A stretch of 64,000 bases of DNA from Woodsholea maritima DSM 17123 (GCF_000382325.1 NZ_KB908056.1:997148-1061147), one strand, 5' to 3'; positions 26,210 to 34,601 are shown, numbered from the stretch's first letter. The notes: generated from the letters alone by a model not told the origin. Made by a program: numbers and translations.

Positions 26210-26482
26210 ATGACCCGTTTTCTCGTTTCTGAGGCTAATCCCGGCGGGCGTAAGCTGGAAGATGTCTTGATGGATATTCGTGCGGATGTGTTGCTGCGCT
26301 GTACGAAAATCTCTGACGATCACCGCCCTGAAGCCTTGCACGTCCTGGCCAATAATATGCAAGTCCTGCAGCATTTGACGGCCGCGATTGAGCTGGCCAT
26401 GGACTCCACCCATACCCTGGATAAGGCTTTTGGGCCTTCACAATCGGGGTTGGGCGGACCGCCGCGCATTGGTCACGACTAA
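26210..26482 (+). CDS. Small conserved-looking protein of unknown function
   Basis: A 90-residue predicted soluble protein, not recognised. The ATG at 26210 is chosen because GGAGG lies 5 bases upstream; three further in-frame ATGs precede it. The sequence has ordinary composition and helical character: EANPGGRKLEDVLMDIRADVLLRCTKISDDHRPEALHVLANNMQVLQHLTAAIELA, then a short tail (DKAFGPSQSGLGGP). The helix starting at KLEDVLMDIRADVL may mediate dimerisation. The stop overlaps the stop of queG on the other strand. Confidence 0.6.
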   Translation: MTRFLVSEANPGGRKLEDVLMDIRADVLLRCTKISDDHRPEALHVLANNMQVLQHLTAAIELAMDSTHTLDKAFGPSQSGLGGPPRIGHD

Positions 26483-27609
26483 ATCAGATCCCATTCTTCG
26501 CGAACCGCGCTGTCGGCTTCGCCCTCATAGTGGCGCGCCTTTAAGGTGTGCGCATAGGCCTGATCGAGCTGGGCGATAGCCCAAACCGCGCTCAGGCGGA
26601 TAGATGCGGCACCATCGCTTAGATGACGTTCGGCGGCGGGGATCAAGCCCGGTTCAGCGCTATTACCGATGGCGATCAAGACATTGCGGATAAAGCGCTC
26701 ACGCCCGATGCGTTTGACGGGCGAGCCGCGAAACACTTCGCGAAAACCAGCCTCATCCAGATCGCTTAAATCCGCCAGCAGCGCGCCTTTCAGCTCCGGG
26801 CGCGGATGGAAGGCGCTTTCTTGAGCGGTTTGGGCGAATTTATTCCACGGGCAGATTGCCAGACAATCATCACAGCCATAGATGCGATTACCCATCAAGG
26901 GGCGCAGTGCGCGATCAATCGCGCCTTTATGCTCAATGGTGAGGTAGGAGATACAACGCCGCGCATCCAGCTCATAAGGGTTCACGAAGGCCTTGGTGGG
27001 GCAGATATCCAGGCATTTGCGGCAAGATCCGCAATGATCCACCTCAGGTTCATCAGGGGTCAGTTTGGCAGCGGTCAGCATGACGCCTAAGAACAACCAC
27101 GAGCCAAATTCCCGGCTCACCACATTGGTATGCTTTCCTTGCCAGCCAATGCCGGCCTTATGGGCCAGCGGTTTTTCCATCAAGGGCGCGGTATCGACAA
27201 AGACCTTCACATCATGGCCCGTGCTCTGGGCATACCCGCGTGCGATCTGCTTCAGGCGCTTTTTCATCACATCGTGATAATCGGCGTTTTGCGCATAGAC
27301 GGAGATGACGCCTTCTTGGCGGCGCTCCAACAGCGGCAAGGGATTATGCTGCGGTCCATAATTCAGGGCAAGAACCAGGGCCGAGCGGGCCTCTGCCCAC
27401 ATATGGGTGGGATGTTGGCGGCGATAGAGGGTGTCTTCCATCCATTGCATTTGCCCGAAATAACCCTTGGCGACAAAGTCCGCTAAGTGATCTGCCGCCG
27501 CCCAGGCCTCATCCACACGGCAGATGCGCGCCGCGCTAAAGCCCAGCGCCAGGCTTTCCGCTTTCAATCGGGCTTCATCCCAGGGCGGTTCGGGGGGGCG
27601 TTTCGCCAT
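26479..27609 (-). CDS. queG: Epoxyqueuosine reductase
   Basis: Reduces epoxyqueuosine to queuosine in tRNA, a cobalamin-dependent iron-sulphur enzyme. It has 376 residues. Two 4Fe-4S motifs are present, CGSCRKCLDICPTKAF near residue 190 and GCDDCLAICPWNKFA near residue 245. The family segment KVFVDTAPLMEKPLAHKAGIGWQGKHTNVVSREFGSW contains the catalytic aspartate. A C-terminal HEAT-like stretch (IRLSAVWAIAQLDQAYA) follows. The GST gene ends 7 bases upstream, so the pair is probably co-transcribed. Confidence 0.96.
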   Translation of the reverse strand: MAKRPPEPPWDEARLKAESLALGFSAARICRVDEAWAAADHLADFVAKGYFGQMQWMEDTLYRRQHPTHMWAEARSALVLALNYGPQHNPLPLLERRQEGVISVYAQNADYHDVMKKRLKQIARGYAQSTGHDVKVFVDTAPLMEKPLAHKAGIGWQGKHTNVVSREFGSWLFLGVMLTAAKLTPDEPEVDHCGSCRKCLDICPTKAFVNPYELDARRCISYLTIEHKGAIDRALRPLMGNRIYGCDDCLAICPWNKFAQTAQESAFHPRPELKGALLADLSDLDEAGFREVFRGSPVKRIGRERFIRNVLIAIGNSAEPGLIPAAERHLSDGAASIRLSAVWAIAQLDQAYAHTLKARHYEGEADSAVREEWDLI

Positions 27610-27615
27610 CAGTCT

Positions 27616-28293
27616 TTAAAAATCTAAATCGCTATACCATTTGGCGGCCGGAACCCCGGGGAGGCGGTCTTCCAACAGCGAGCGGAAGGCCGGACGGCAC
27701 TTTATCCGCTCATACCAGGCTTTGACCTGTGGCACATGATCCCAGGGCACATCGCCGAGATAATCTATCACAGACAAGTGCGCGGCGGCGCAAATATCAG
27801 CCAAAGTATAGCGATCGCCCGCCAGGCCATCGCGTTCGCCCAGCAGGGTCTCGAAATAATCGAGATGCCAGCGCAGATAATCGCGCGCCAGGCGCAAATT
27901 TGCCGGATCGGGCGCGCCATCACCGGACATGCGCTTTTCCAGCTTTTCAGCTAACAAAAGCGCATTGACCTCTTGGTCGAATTTCAAATCCATCCATTGC
28001 ATCAGGCGGCGCACTTCGGCGCGATCACTAGGCGATTTGGGCAGCAGAACCGGCTCGGTAAAGGTCTCTTCAAGATAGCCCAGAATGGCGGGGGCTTCGA
28101 CCAAGGTGATCGGCCCGCGTGTGTCTTCTTCGATCAGGACGGGCGGCAGGCTTGCCGGGTTCAAAGTGTGGATCGGATCGGCCTCATCCCAGGGCTTGCA
28201 CGCAATCATCTCGAACGCCAAACGCTTTTCGGCGAGCACAATGCGGCATTGCCGCGAACCGGGATGAAGGGGCCAATGGTGAAGCGTTCTCAT
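27616..28293 (-). CDS. Glutathione S-transferase family protein
   Basis: A 225-residue cytosolic GST-fold protein. The N-terminal thioredoxin-like domain runs LHHWPLHPGSRQCRIVLAEKRLAFEMIACKPWDE to PPVLIEEDTRGPITLVEAPAILGYLEETF, with the cis-Pro and the Glu-Ala of the glutathione site. The all-helical C-terminal domain contains YTLADICAAAHLSVIDYLGD, the N-capping/hydrophobic staple motif. Ser-Arg at the active-site turn suggests a serine-type enzyme. Its place before queG is common in alphaproteobacteria. Substrate unknown. Confidence 0.9.
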   Translation of the reverse strand: MRTLHHWPLHPGSRQCRIVLAEKRLAFEMIACKPWDEADPIHTLNPASLPPVLIEEDTRGPITLVEAPAILGYLEETFTEPVLLPKSPSDRAEVRRLMQWMDLKFDQEVNALLLAEKLEKRMSGDGAPDPANLRLARDYLRWHLDYFETLLGERDGLAGDRYTLADICAAAHLSVIDYLGDVPWDHVPQVKAWYERIKCRPAFRSLLEDRLPGVPAAKWYSDLDF

Positions 28294-28335
28294 GAACCAA
28301 ACTCTAGACTGCTTCGCGCTGAGAATTAAGCGGCT

Positions 28336-29301
28336 TTATGCGCTCTCTGAACCTGTTTGCTGATCAAAAAGGTCGTTACCATGGGGCTCGGCATGGCCGC
28401 GCGGATCAGGGTGGATCAAGATGTCGGCAGCCGGGAAGGCGCTCATGATCCGCTTTTCTGCAGCGACGATGATTTTATGCGCTTCATCCAAGGTGAGGGT
28501 AGGGTCCAGATCCATGTGAATTTGAATATGCACAAAAGGTCCGGCGGCGCGGGTTCTTAGATTGTGAACGCCCAGAACCTGCGCATCCTCACGGGCCAGT
28601 CTTAAGATCGCTTCGCGTTCCTCATCGGGTAATTCCTTGTCCATCAAATGGTCGGCGGCCCCGGTGATCACGTCCCAGGCGGTTTTAAACAGCCATAAGG
28701 CCACCAGAAGACCAATGATGGGGTCAGCGCGGGTAAAGCCTAACAGCCCGGCCCCGATCAGGCCGACCATCACGGCGAGGTTAGAGCCCAAATCGGCCAT
28801 ATAGTGTGCGCGGTCGCCACTGACGGCCAGTGAGTGGCTTTTCTTCAAGGCCTGGGTCTGTGCCCAGACCAGGCCCAAGGTCATAACAATGGACAGGACC
28901 ATCACACCCAGCGCAATCAAGCCATGCTGGATGGGCTCAGGATTGATCAGGCGCTTTCCTGATTCATAGACCAGATAGGCCGCCGATCCAGCGACGAGCA
29001 AGCCTTGCAGAAAGCTCGCCATCGCTTCGGCCTTGCCATGGCCATGACGGTGTTCTTCATCGGCGGGGGTCGCGGCATAGCGCACAGCGAAGAAGGCGGT
29101 CAAAGACGCGGCCAGGTCCAGCGCAGAATCGGCGAGCGAGGCCAGCATGGCAACCGAGCCCGAAAGCCACCAGGCCCCGATCTTGGCCACCACCAAGATG
29201 GAGGCAACGATCACCGACAGCCGCGTGGCATGGGCGGAGATTTTTTGTGCCTCTTGCGGGGCGACCCGGCCTGGGCCGGCCTCTAATCCATCATGGGCCA
29301 T
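28336..29301 (-). CDS. Cation diffusion facilitator (FieF-like Zn/Fe efflux)
   Basis: A 321-residue inner-membrane antiporter that exports divalent metal with proton exchange. Six transmembrane helices span about residues 25-215. The transport-site aspartates are in SLADSALDLAA (DxxxD) on helix 2, with the second pair in helix 5 (HYMADLGSNLAVM, where the usual second Asp is Asn). The HRHGHGKAEA loop is typical of the FieF group. A cytoplasmic domain follows (HNLRTRAAGPFVHIQIHMDLDPTLTLDEAHKI). Metal identity is not fixed by sequence. It diverges from uppP. Confidence 0.88.
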   Translation of the reverse strand: MAHDGLEAGPGRVAPQEAQKISAHATRLSVIVASILVVAKIGAWWLSGSVAMLASLADSALDLAASLTAFFAVRYAATPADEEHRHGHGKAEAMASFLQGLLVAGSAAYLVYESGKRLINPEPIQHGLIALGVMVLSIVMTLGLVWAQTQALKKSHSLAVSGDRAHYMADLGSNLAVMVGLIGAGLLGFTRADPIIGLLVALWLFKTAWDVITGAADHLMDKELPDEEREAILRLAREDAQVLGVHNLRTRAAGPFVHIQIHMDLDPTLTLDEAHKIIVAAEKRIMSAFPAADILIHPDPRGHAEPHGNDLFDQQTGSESA

Positions 29302-29415
29302 GGGTCATTCAACTTTTTAAGGGGCCAGCTGGCCTTGGGGCTTGGCGAAAATCAGGCTTTCGATCATGGTGGCCCCCGGCGTTGGGGTGTCAGCGTTCAG
29401 GCAAAGGGGGGCCAA

Positions 29416-30216
29416 ATGGGCCTTATTCATCTCATTATTTTGGCCATCGTCCAAGGTATTACCGAATTTCTGCCGATTTCCTCTTCTGCCCACCTGATCT
29501 TGGCCCCACAAGTCTCTGGCGCAGCCGATCAAGGCCCCTTGATTGATGTCATGGCCCATCTGGGGTCTCTGTTTGCGGTTTTGGTCTATTTCCGTAAAGA
29601 TATTATGGACATAGCGGGCGGAAAATTGGCGCTGCTTCAAGGGCGTATGACCCCGGGCGGTCGATTGGCCCTGATGGTGGGTCTATCCACCCCGCCGGTC
29701 CTGATTTTCGGCGCAGGGCTCTATATGTCCGGACTTGTTGACGCTATGCGCTCACCTCTGGTGATTGCCATTTCAACCTTGGTGTTTGCCGGGCCGTTAT
29801 GGCTGGCCGATCATTTTGGCAAGCAGACTAAAACGACTGAAACCATGACTTGGTGGGATGCGGCCTTGTTGGGCTTGGCGCAGATGTTCGCCTTGATCCC
29901 GGGGGCCAGCCGCTCTGGGGTGACGATGACGGCGGGCCGCGCGCTGGGTCTTAATCGTCAAGAAGCTGCGCGTTTTTCCATGCTGATGGCCATTCCGGTG
30001 ATTGCGGCCTTTGGCCTTCTCGCATTTCTGGAATTGGCCAGCGGTCATGCGCCGGGCGCAAGCTTGCGTGATGGTTTGATCGTGGCGGTATTGTCCTTTG
30101 TGACGGCTCTTATTTCGATCGCGCTCTTGATGCGCTTCGTGGGTAAAATCGGCTTCCTGCCTTTCGTCGCATATCGGGTCATTTTGGCGATTTTAATCTT
30201 CATTTTCTTGATTTAG
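29416..30216 (+). CDS. uppP: Undecaprenyl-diphosphatase UppP (BacA)
   Basis: Dephosphorylates undecaprenyl diphosphate to recycle the lipid carrier for peptidoglycan and polysaccharide synthesis. The ATG at 29416 follows AAAGGGGGG and gives 266 residues. The catalytic motifs are GITEFLPISSSAHLIL (E and S residues) near the N-terminus and PGASRSGVTMTAGRALGL near residue 170; about eight hydrophobic segments are visible. Longer upstream frame codons lack family similarity. It is followed by a strong hairpin and the CPBP gene. Confidence 0.97.
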   Translation: MGLIHLIILAIVQGITEFLPISSSAHLILAPQVSGAADQGPLIDVMAHLGSLFAVLVYFRKDIMDIAGGKLALLQGRMTPGGRLALMVGLSTPPVLIFGAGLYMSGLVDAMRSPLVIAISTLVFAGPLWLADHFGKQTKTTETMTWWDAALLGLAQMFALIPGASRSGVTMTAGRALGLNRQEAARFSMLMAIPVIAAFGLLAFLELASGHAPGASLRDGLIVAVLSFVTALISIALLMRFVGKIGFLPFVAYRVILAILIFIFLI

Positions 30217-30221
30217 CCATG

Positions 30222-30256
30222 ATCCTCCCGCATGGCTTCATGCATGCGGGAGGGAT
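30222..30256 (+). promoter_or_regulatory. Hairpin that sequesters the ribosome-binding site of the CPBP gene
   Basis: CCTCCCGCATG (30224-30234) pairs perfectly with CATGCGGGAGG (30243-30253) around an 8-base loop, and flanking AT/AT pairs extend it with one bulged G. The right arm contains GGGAGGG, the only good Shine-Dalgarno site for the ATG at 30259. No T tract follows, so it is not a normal terminator. It would keep the site closed unless opened by ribosomes leaving uppP, temperature, RNA or protein. Confidence 0.65.
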
Positions 30257-30258
30257 TC

Positions 30259-31128
30259 ATGAAGATCGCATTATTTTTATTGATTAGCTTTGCGTGGAGC
30301 TGGACCGTTTTTGGCCTGTTCCATCAGAGTGGCGGTTTAGAAGGCCAGAGCGCACTTGCCATGCCGATCATGTTTGTGGCCATGTTGGGCCCGGCCTTAG
30401 GCGCGATCTTATGCACGCTGGTGTTTGATCGCGCGCGCTGGGGCACAGCTTTGGGCTTTAGCGGGTTTGGCCGGAGCCGGGTCTTGATCTGGATCGTGCT
30501 GGCCTGGGTGATGGCTATTGTTTTGGTGGCAGGGTCCATTGCACTAACGGGGGGGCTGGCCCCTGGCGGATTTCAAGATCCGGTGGCGAGCTTTGTGGCT
30601 CAGCTTCAGGCTTTGGCCCCGGATGAGCCGTTGCCGATGGACCCGGCGCTGTTATTGGCCTTGCAATTGGGGTTGGGCCTGCCGATTGGCATTGCGGCCA
30701 ATACCGTCTTATTGACGATCAGCGAGGAGTTGGGCTGGCGCGGCTGGCTGCAACCGCGCCTGATGGGGCTTGGCTTTTGGCCGATGTGCCTGGTGACGGG
30801 TGTGATCTGGGGGCTCTGGCATGCCCCGATTATCTTGATGGGGTATAATTTTCCCGGTCTGGGCGTTGGCGGTGTTGGGGCGATGATCGTCTTTACCGTC
30901 ATGACAACACCTTATGTTGCCTTAGCTGCGGAGCGCGGCGGCGTTTGGGCGGCGGGGGCCTTTCATGGCGCGATCAATGCGCTGGCGGGGCTCAGCGTTT
31001 TATTTCTGGCATCCACGGATTGGCCCTGGAATGGTCTATTGGGGATTGGCGGATTTGGCGTGATGGCTGTGGGTTTACCGCTGATCTGGCTATATCGCCG
31101 GGCCAAGCCGCTCTCCATGAGGGCATAA
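30259..31128 (+). CDS. CPBP-family intramembrane glutamic endopeptidase
   Basis: A 289-residue multi-pass inner-membrane protein of the CPBP (Abi/CAAX Rce1-like) family. Catalytic motifs are SEELGWRGWLQPRL (EExxxR), GVIWGLWHAPI (His) and GAFHGAINAL (HxxxN), all intact. The ATG at 30259 is chosen because GGGAGGG lies 5 bases upstream; an earlier ATG at 30232 falls inside the hairpin's left arm. Substrate is unknown; members process prenylated or other membrane peptides or support immunity functions. It may be read from the uppP transcript, 42 bases away. Confidence 0.88.
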   Translation: MKIALFLLISFAWSWTVFGLFHQSGGLEGQSALAMPIMFVAMLGPALGAILCTLVFDRARWGTALGFSGFGRSRVLIWIVLAWVMAIVLVAGSIALTGGLAPGGFQDPVASFVAQLQALAPDEPLPMDPALLLALQLGLGLPIGIAANTVLLTISEELGWRGWLQPRLMGLGFWPMCLVTGVIWGLWHAPIILMGYNFPGLGVGGVGAMIVFTVMTTPYVALAAERGGVWAAGAFHGAINALAGLSVLFLASTDWPWNGLLGIGGFGVMAVGLPLIWLYRRAKPLSMRA

Positions 31129-31152
31129 AAAAGGGCCCCGTCGGGCCCTTTT
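31129..31152. terminator. Bidirectional terminator between CPBP and NDUFA9-like genes
   Basis: AAAAGGGCCC, loop CCGT-type, GGGCCCTTTT. A-tract and T-tract on the two sides allow it to serve both the plus-strand CPBP gene and the convergent minus-strand gene. Confidence 0.85.
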
Positions 31153-31175
31153 CGTTTTGGGTTTTGGACGCGATT

Positions 31176-32162
31176 TTATTCGTCCTGAAGGGGCATGGGC
31201 TCAGCAAACTGGCCGCCTTCGCGATAGGGCACCAGATAAGCTGGAACGATGGATTCCATCGTTTCAGGCTTGATGCCCAAATCGCTGAGTTGACCGATTG
31301 AAACATCATCCTTGTTGACGACATTGTCAGATTTCAACAGCTTGACCTGATCGCTGGTGATCAGCGGCTTGACGAAGGGTAAAGCGCCCAGAATGTCAAA
31401 AACCTGACCCAATATCCCTGCGGCAAAGAAGGGAAGCGGGATCAAGAAGCGCTTGCGATAGGTCACCTCCAGAATGAATTCCAGAATTTCTTTGAAGGTG
31501 TAGACGCGCGGTCCGCCCAGCTCAAAAGTGCGTCCTTGGGCTTTATCATCTTCGAAGGCGGCCAGAACAGCCCCAGCCACATCGCCCGCGAACACCGGTT
31601 GGAAACGGGTCTTGCCGCCGCCGATCAAAGGCAGGGCTGGAACGAAGCGTGCCAGGCTCGCGAACATGTTGAAGAAATCATCGCCCGGCCCGAACACGAC
31701 CGAGGGGCGCAGGATTGTCGCGGTGGGGATCGCGGCCTTCACCGCGGCTTCACCGGCGGCTTTGGTCTGGGCGTATTTTGACGCGCTTTGATCATCCGCA
31801 CCGATCGCAGAGATCTGAATGAAGCGGGTAATGCCCTGGGCGGCGGCTTTTTCAGCGACGATTTTTGCGCCTTGGGCCTGAAGTGAACGGAAGGTCTGGC
31901 GCCCGCCCTCGTGCAGAATACCGACCAGGTTTACAACGCCGTGCGCGCCGTCTAAGGCGCGCTCAATCGAGGCGGGATTGCGCAAATTGGCTTGCACCAG
32001 TTGGATCTGACCGACAACGCCCATGGGCTTTAGCACATTGGCCAGATGCGGGCGGCGCGTGGCAACGCGCACACGGTAGCCAGCCTTCGCCAAGGCTCGC
32101 ACAACATAACGGCCGATAAAGCCAGACCCACCAAAAACGGTAATCATCTCATCGCGCAGCAT
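31176..32162 (-). CDS. NDUFA9-like NAD(P)-binding atypical SDR protein
   Basis: A 328-residue Rossmann protein. ITVFGGSGFIGRYVVRALAKAGYRVRVATRRP is the dinucleotide-binding start, and NLVGILHEGGRQTF, QISAIGADDQSASKYAQTKAAGEAAV and ILRPSVVFGPGDDFFNMFA match the complex I NDUFA9 family; SKYAQTK supplies the YxxxK. In mitochondria the homologue is an accessory subunit of complex I; bacterial copies are mostly uncharacterised. AAGG lies about 8 bases before the ATG. Confidence 0.92.
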   Translation of the reverse strand: MLRDEMITVFGGSGFIGRYVVRALAKAGYRVRVATRRPHLANVLKPMGVVGQIQLVQANLRNPASIERALDGAHGVVNLVGILHEGGRQTFRSLQAQGAKIVAEKAAAQGITRFIQISAIGADDQSASKYAQTKAAGEAAVKAAIPTATILRPSVVFGPGDDFFNMFASLARFVPALPLIGGGKTRFQPVFAGDVAGAVLAAFEDDKAQGRTFELGGPRVYTFKEILEFILEVTYRKRFLIPLPFFAAGILGQVFDILGALPFVKPLITSDQVKLLKSDNVVNKDDVSIGQLSDLGIKPETMESIVPAYLVPYREGGQFAEPMPLQDE

Positions 32163-32373
32163 GGTTACGCCTTTTCCTGCTTCATGAAGGGGCTCCGGTT
32201 TAGGATATAAGCCGGATCTTTAACGACGGGTATGCCCTTAATAGATTAAAAAGGGGATAGATCAAAATTCAACGCGCATGTCTATCACCCATAAAAGCGA
32301 CATGCAGTTTTCACGCAGTTGACCAATTGACTCTCATTCGCGAAGGCCATATCAGTCCCCCCCTCATCTGTTT

Positions 32374-32460
32374 GCCCAGATGGCGGAATTGGTAGACGCG
32401 CTAGCTTCAGGTGCTAGTGCCCGTAAGGGCGTGGAAGTTCGAGTCTTCTTCTGGGCACCA
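32374..32460 (+). tRNA. tRNA-Leu (anticodon CAG)
   Basis: An 87-base class II tRNA. The 7-bp acceptor is GCCCAGA/TCTGGGC followed by ACCA, with the CCA encoded. The anticodon stem-loop is CTAGC-TTCAGGT-GCTAG with CAG at 34-36. A long variable arm (TGCCCGTAAGGGCG) and GTTCGAGTC T-arm are present. It reads CUG leucine codons. Confidence 0.97.
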
Positions 32461-32540
32461 TTATCTCCTTAGTCCCCGCTCCGCTCGACCCGCGTTTGTC
32501 GCCGATATCGGCGTTGGGGTCGATGCTCACATGGGACGCG

Positions 32541-32590
32541 CTTAAGGCTGTTGGCGTCGAGCCAAGCCCTAAGATGGGCACCATTTTTTT
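32541..32590 (+). repeat. Hairpin plus duplicated 11-base tRNA-Leu 3' end
   Basis: TGGGCACCATT at 32575-32585 repeats the tRNA-Leu 3' end and next two bases (32452-32462), 123 bases apart. It follows a bulged hairpin formed by CTTAAGGCTGTTGGC and GCCAAGCCCTAAG (32541-32573) and precedes seven T. It may be the tRNA terminator, a remnant of a second tRNA copy, or the trace of an excised element. Confidence 0.4.
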
Positions 32591-32607
32591 CTCTATATGA
32601 TTATAAG

Positions 32608-32708
32608 ATCCTCGCTGACGCTGCGGGCGGACAGTCGTCCTAGCGAACCTGCGGTTCGGTTTATTATCCTCGCTGACGCTGCGGGCGGACAGTCGTCCTA
32701 GCGAACCT
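32608..32708. repeat. Two tandem 43-base direct repeats, each ending in a small hairpin
   Basis: Copies at 32608-32650 and 32666-32708 are identical, beginning ATCCTCGCTGACG and ending TAGCGAACCT; the period is 58 bases. The sequences after each copy differ but both complete a stem (CGAACC-TGC-GGTTCG and CGAACC-TTT-GGGTTCG), so structure is kept. No coding frame crosses them. Confidence 0.85.
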
Positions 32709-32759
32709 TTGGGTTCGAATTGTGTAATTGCTTATATTGGACGCGTAGGTGTTTTTTCT

Positions 32760-32840
32760 TGTCATCCCGGAGAAGCGAAGCGCACATCCGGGATCTATTG
32801 AGCGTGCAATGAAAGAGCATAGATCCCGATCAAGGCGACG
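32760..32840. repeat. REP-like palindromic element abutting the 3' end of a SpoIIAA-like gene
   Basis: TCATCCCGG-AGAAGCGAAGCGC-ACATCCGGGATCTA, then TAGATCCCGATCAAGG, gives internal inverted pairing (ATCCCGG with CCGGGAT; ATAGATCCCG with CGGGATCTAT). This wording is typical of dispersed genomic palindromes in several alphaproteobacteria. The element runs up to the stop codon region of the minus-strand gene at 32843 and may supply its terminator. Confidence 0.6.
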
Positions 32841-32842
32841 CT

Positions 32843-33235
32843 TCAGCGCCCTCGTAACCAGGACAACGCCTTGTCTTCATCATAGAAAATGCCATAGCGC
32901 AAATCATCATGAAAGCTGACGGTGCGCAGCAAAACCTCTTGGGCGAGGTGTCGATCCTCGCTCAAAAGATGGGCAAAGCGGACCTGTTCGGCCAGTTCGC
33001 TATAGATGCGTCCGGCTTCGGAAATGAACATGCTGGCGGTGAAAATCGCATCGGCATGACGAAAATCAATCAGAACGCGTTGAACGCCATATTCCCAGAC
33101 AGTTTCGAGCAGCGAATCACACGAATGCGCCAAGAGGCGTGCATCAACTTCACCCCACCAGTTTTGCCGCACTATGCCATCTTTATAAAGATAGCTGGTG
33201 TCGATCGTGCCGGGTTTGGGCGGTGCTTGAATCAT
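32843..33235 (-). CDS. SpoIIAA/STAS-like protein, copy 1
   Basis: A 130-residue protein with the pattern of SpoIIAA-like STAS domains of the one-component alphaproteobacterial type: a two-strand opening (TSYLYKDGIVRQNWWGEVDA), a central strand RVLIDFRHADA, then helix ASMFISEAGRIYSELAEQ and strands VRFAHLLSED and GIFYDEDKALSWLRG. The characteristic ending (F-x-DEDKALSWL) fits. No anti-sigma factor or phosphatase is adjacent; function unknown. A related gene lies 78 bases upstream on the same strand. Confidence 0.65.
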   Translation of the reverse strand: MIQAPPKPGTIDTSYLYKDGIVRQNWWGEVDARLLAHSCDSLLETVWEYGVQRVLIDFRHADAIFTASMFISEAGRIYSELAEQVRFAHLLSEDRHLAQEVLLRTVSFHDDLRYGIFYDEDKALSWLRGR

Positions 33236-33313
33236 TGAGGCCCCTCAGCCAAAGCGTACCTATGCTTACGCGCGAATGAGGGGATAATCAAGCGCGCAAA
33301 GGTTGAAGCTGAC

Positions 33314-33703
33314 TTATGAGCCAGTCAGCCATGTGCGCGCATTTTCCAGATTATTGAAATGACGCAAGCGAATAGCGAGTGGGAAGCATATCGATTCAAG
33401 AGCTGAAAAATGCACCGGTGCGGGACGATCTCCTGTGAATAACGCCAAACGTGCAATATTCACGCGCTCAAATGCGGTCTCCAAGATTTCGATGATGTCT
33501 TCAATCTGATAGGAGGGATCCGCACAGGATGTATCGACTAACAACCGATCAACTAAATAGGTTTCGGTCAATTTAACCATGTCATCGCAGGCATTTTGCA
33601 TGTCTGCCGCTTTAATCGTGCCGCGAAAGGCCGCATGAAGCAGATGATGCTCGCGGTCATAGGTAAAGTGCGCCAAGCCAGTGGGAGTTGTCAGTTCGGT
33701 CAT
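33314..33703 (-). CDS. SpoIIAA/STAS-like protein, copy 2
   Basis: A 129-residue protein that matches copy 1 in layout and length. The ATG at 33703 makes the first glycine after the opening strands fall at residue 28 in both, which supports it over a GTG 9 codons upstream. Segments are AHFTYDREHHLLHAAFRG, DRLLVDTSCADP, ILETAFERVNIARLALFTGDRPAPVHF and FNNLENARTWLTGS. Sequence identity to copy 1 is low, so the duplication, if any, is old. Function unknown. Confidence 0.6.
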   Translation of the reverse strand: MTELTTPTGLAHFTYDREHHLLHAAFRGTIKAADMQNACDDMVKLTETYLVDRLLVDTSCADPSYQIEDIIEILETAFERVNIARLALFTGDRPAPVHFSALESICFPLAIRLRHFNNLENARTWLTGS

Positions 33704-33905
33704 GGGAAGAAATACGCTTACCTGATTCACGAAATGGGCGTGCAGCTATGCTTCAATTGTTCATAAAGTAAAAGGGTTGGGTACAGCAAAATAGCTATGC
33801 GTTTGGGGTGGGACTGGCTATGGGGCATGGTGTAATTGACACGGGGCGTTAAGCCCATCACAGATATGCGCTAAAAATTAAGACTGAAGCATGAAAGGTC
33901 ATCCC

Positions 33906-34520
33906 ATGAGTGTGCACTTGCATAAAGGCGATTTGCCCGGATCTATTGACTGGGGCACGTGTGTCGCGGTGGACACCGAAACCCAAGGGTTGTCCTTGGT
34001 GCGCGATGGTTTGTGTGTGGTTCAGCTGTCTATCGGTGATGGGAATGCGCATGTGGTGCAGTTGGATCGCAACAGCTATGACTGTCCGAATTTAAAAGCG
34101 CTCTTTGGCGATGAAGCGATTGAGAAAATCTTCCACTTTGCGCGTTTTGATGTGGCGATGATCCAGAAATATTTGGGTGTCGATGTGAGAACGGTCTTTT
34201 GCACCAAAATCGCCTCGAAATTAGTGCGCACCTATACTGATCGCCATGGTTTGAAAGATGTGGCGCGCGAAGTGGCCGGTGTTGAGTTGTCTAAACAACA
34301 ACAAAGCTCTGATTGGGCAGCCGAAACTTTGAGCGACGCGCAATTGGAATACGCGGCCTCGGATGTGCTTTATTTGCATAAAATTCGCGAAGGTCTCAGC
34401 GCGATGTTGATCCGCGAAGGGCGTATGGACTTGGCGCGTGCATGTTTTGACTTTTTATCAAGCCGGGCCGAGCTGGATTTGTTAGGTTGGGGCGAAACTG
34501 ATATTTTTGCGCATTCTTAA
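33906..34520 (+). CDS. rnd: Ribonuclease D family 3'-5' exonuclease (short form)
   Basis: A 204-residue DEDDy exonuclease; full RNase D is about 370 residues, so the HRDC domains are absent, as is usual for this second alphaproteobacterial RNase D. Motif I is VAVDTETQGL (D, E), motif II FHFARFDVAMIQ (D), and motif III LEYAASDVLYLH (Y, D). AAGG lies about 9 bases before the ATG at 33906. It lies immediately upstream of the lpt genes, a common alphaproteobacterial order. Role in RNA processing or decay is from family knowledge. Confidence 0.93.
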   Translation: MSVHLHKGDLPGSIDWGTCVAVDTETQGLSLVRDGLCVVQLSIGDGNAHVVQLDRNSYDCPNLKALFGDEAIEKIFHFARFDVAMIQKYLGVDVRTVFCTKIASKLVRTYTDRHGLKDVAREVAGVELSKQQQSSDWAAETLSDAQLEYAASDVLYLHKIREGLSAMLIREGRMDLARACFDFLSSRAELDLLGWGETDIFAHS

Positions 34521-34601
34521 TCGGTCTTGCCTTGAAAAGGCCTGCCTTGCGGGTCAAACCTAAAGTAAGTCTCAAGTGCTTGAAATAGGAGTAGCCTCGC
34601 G

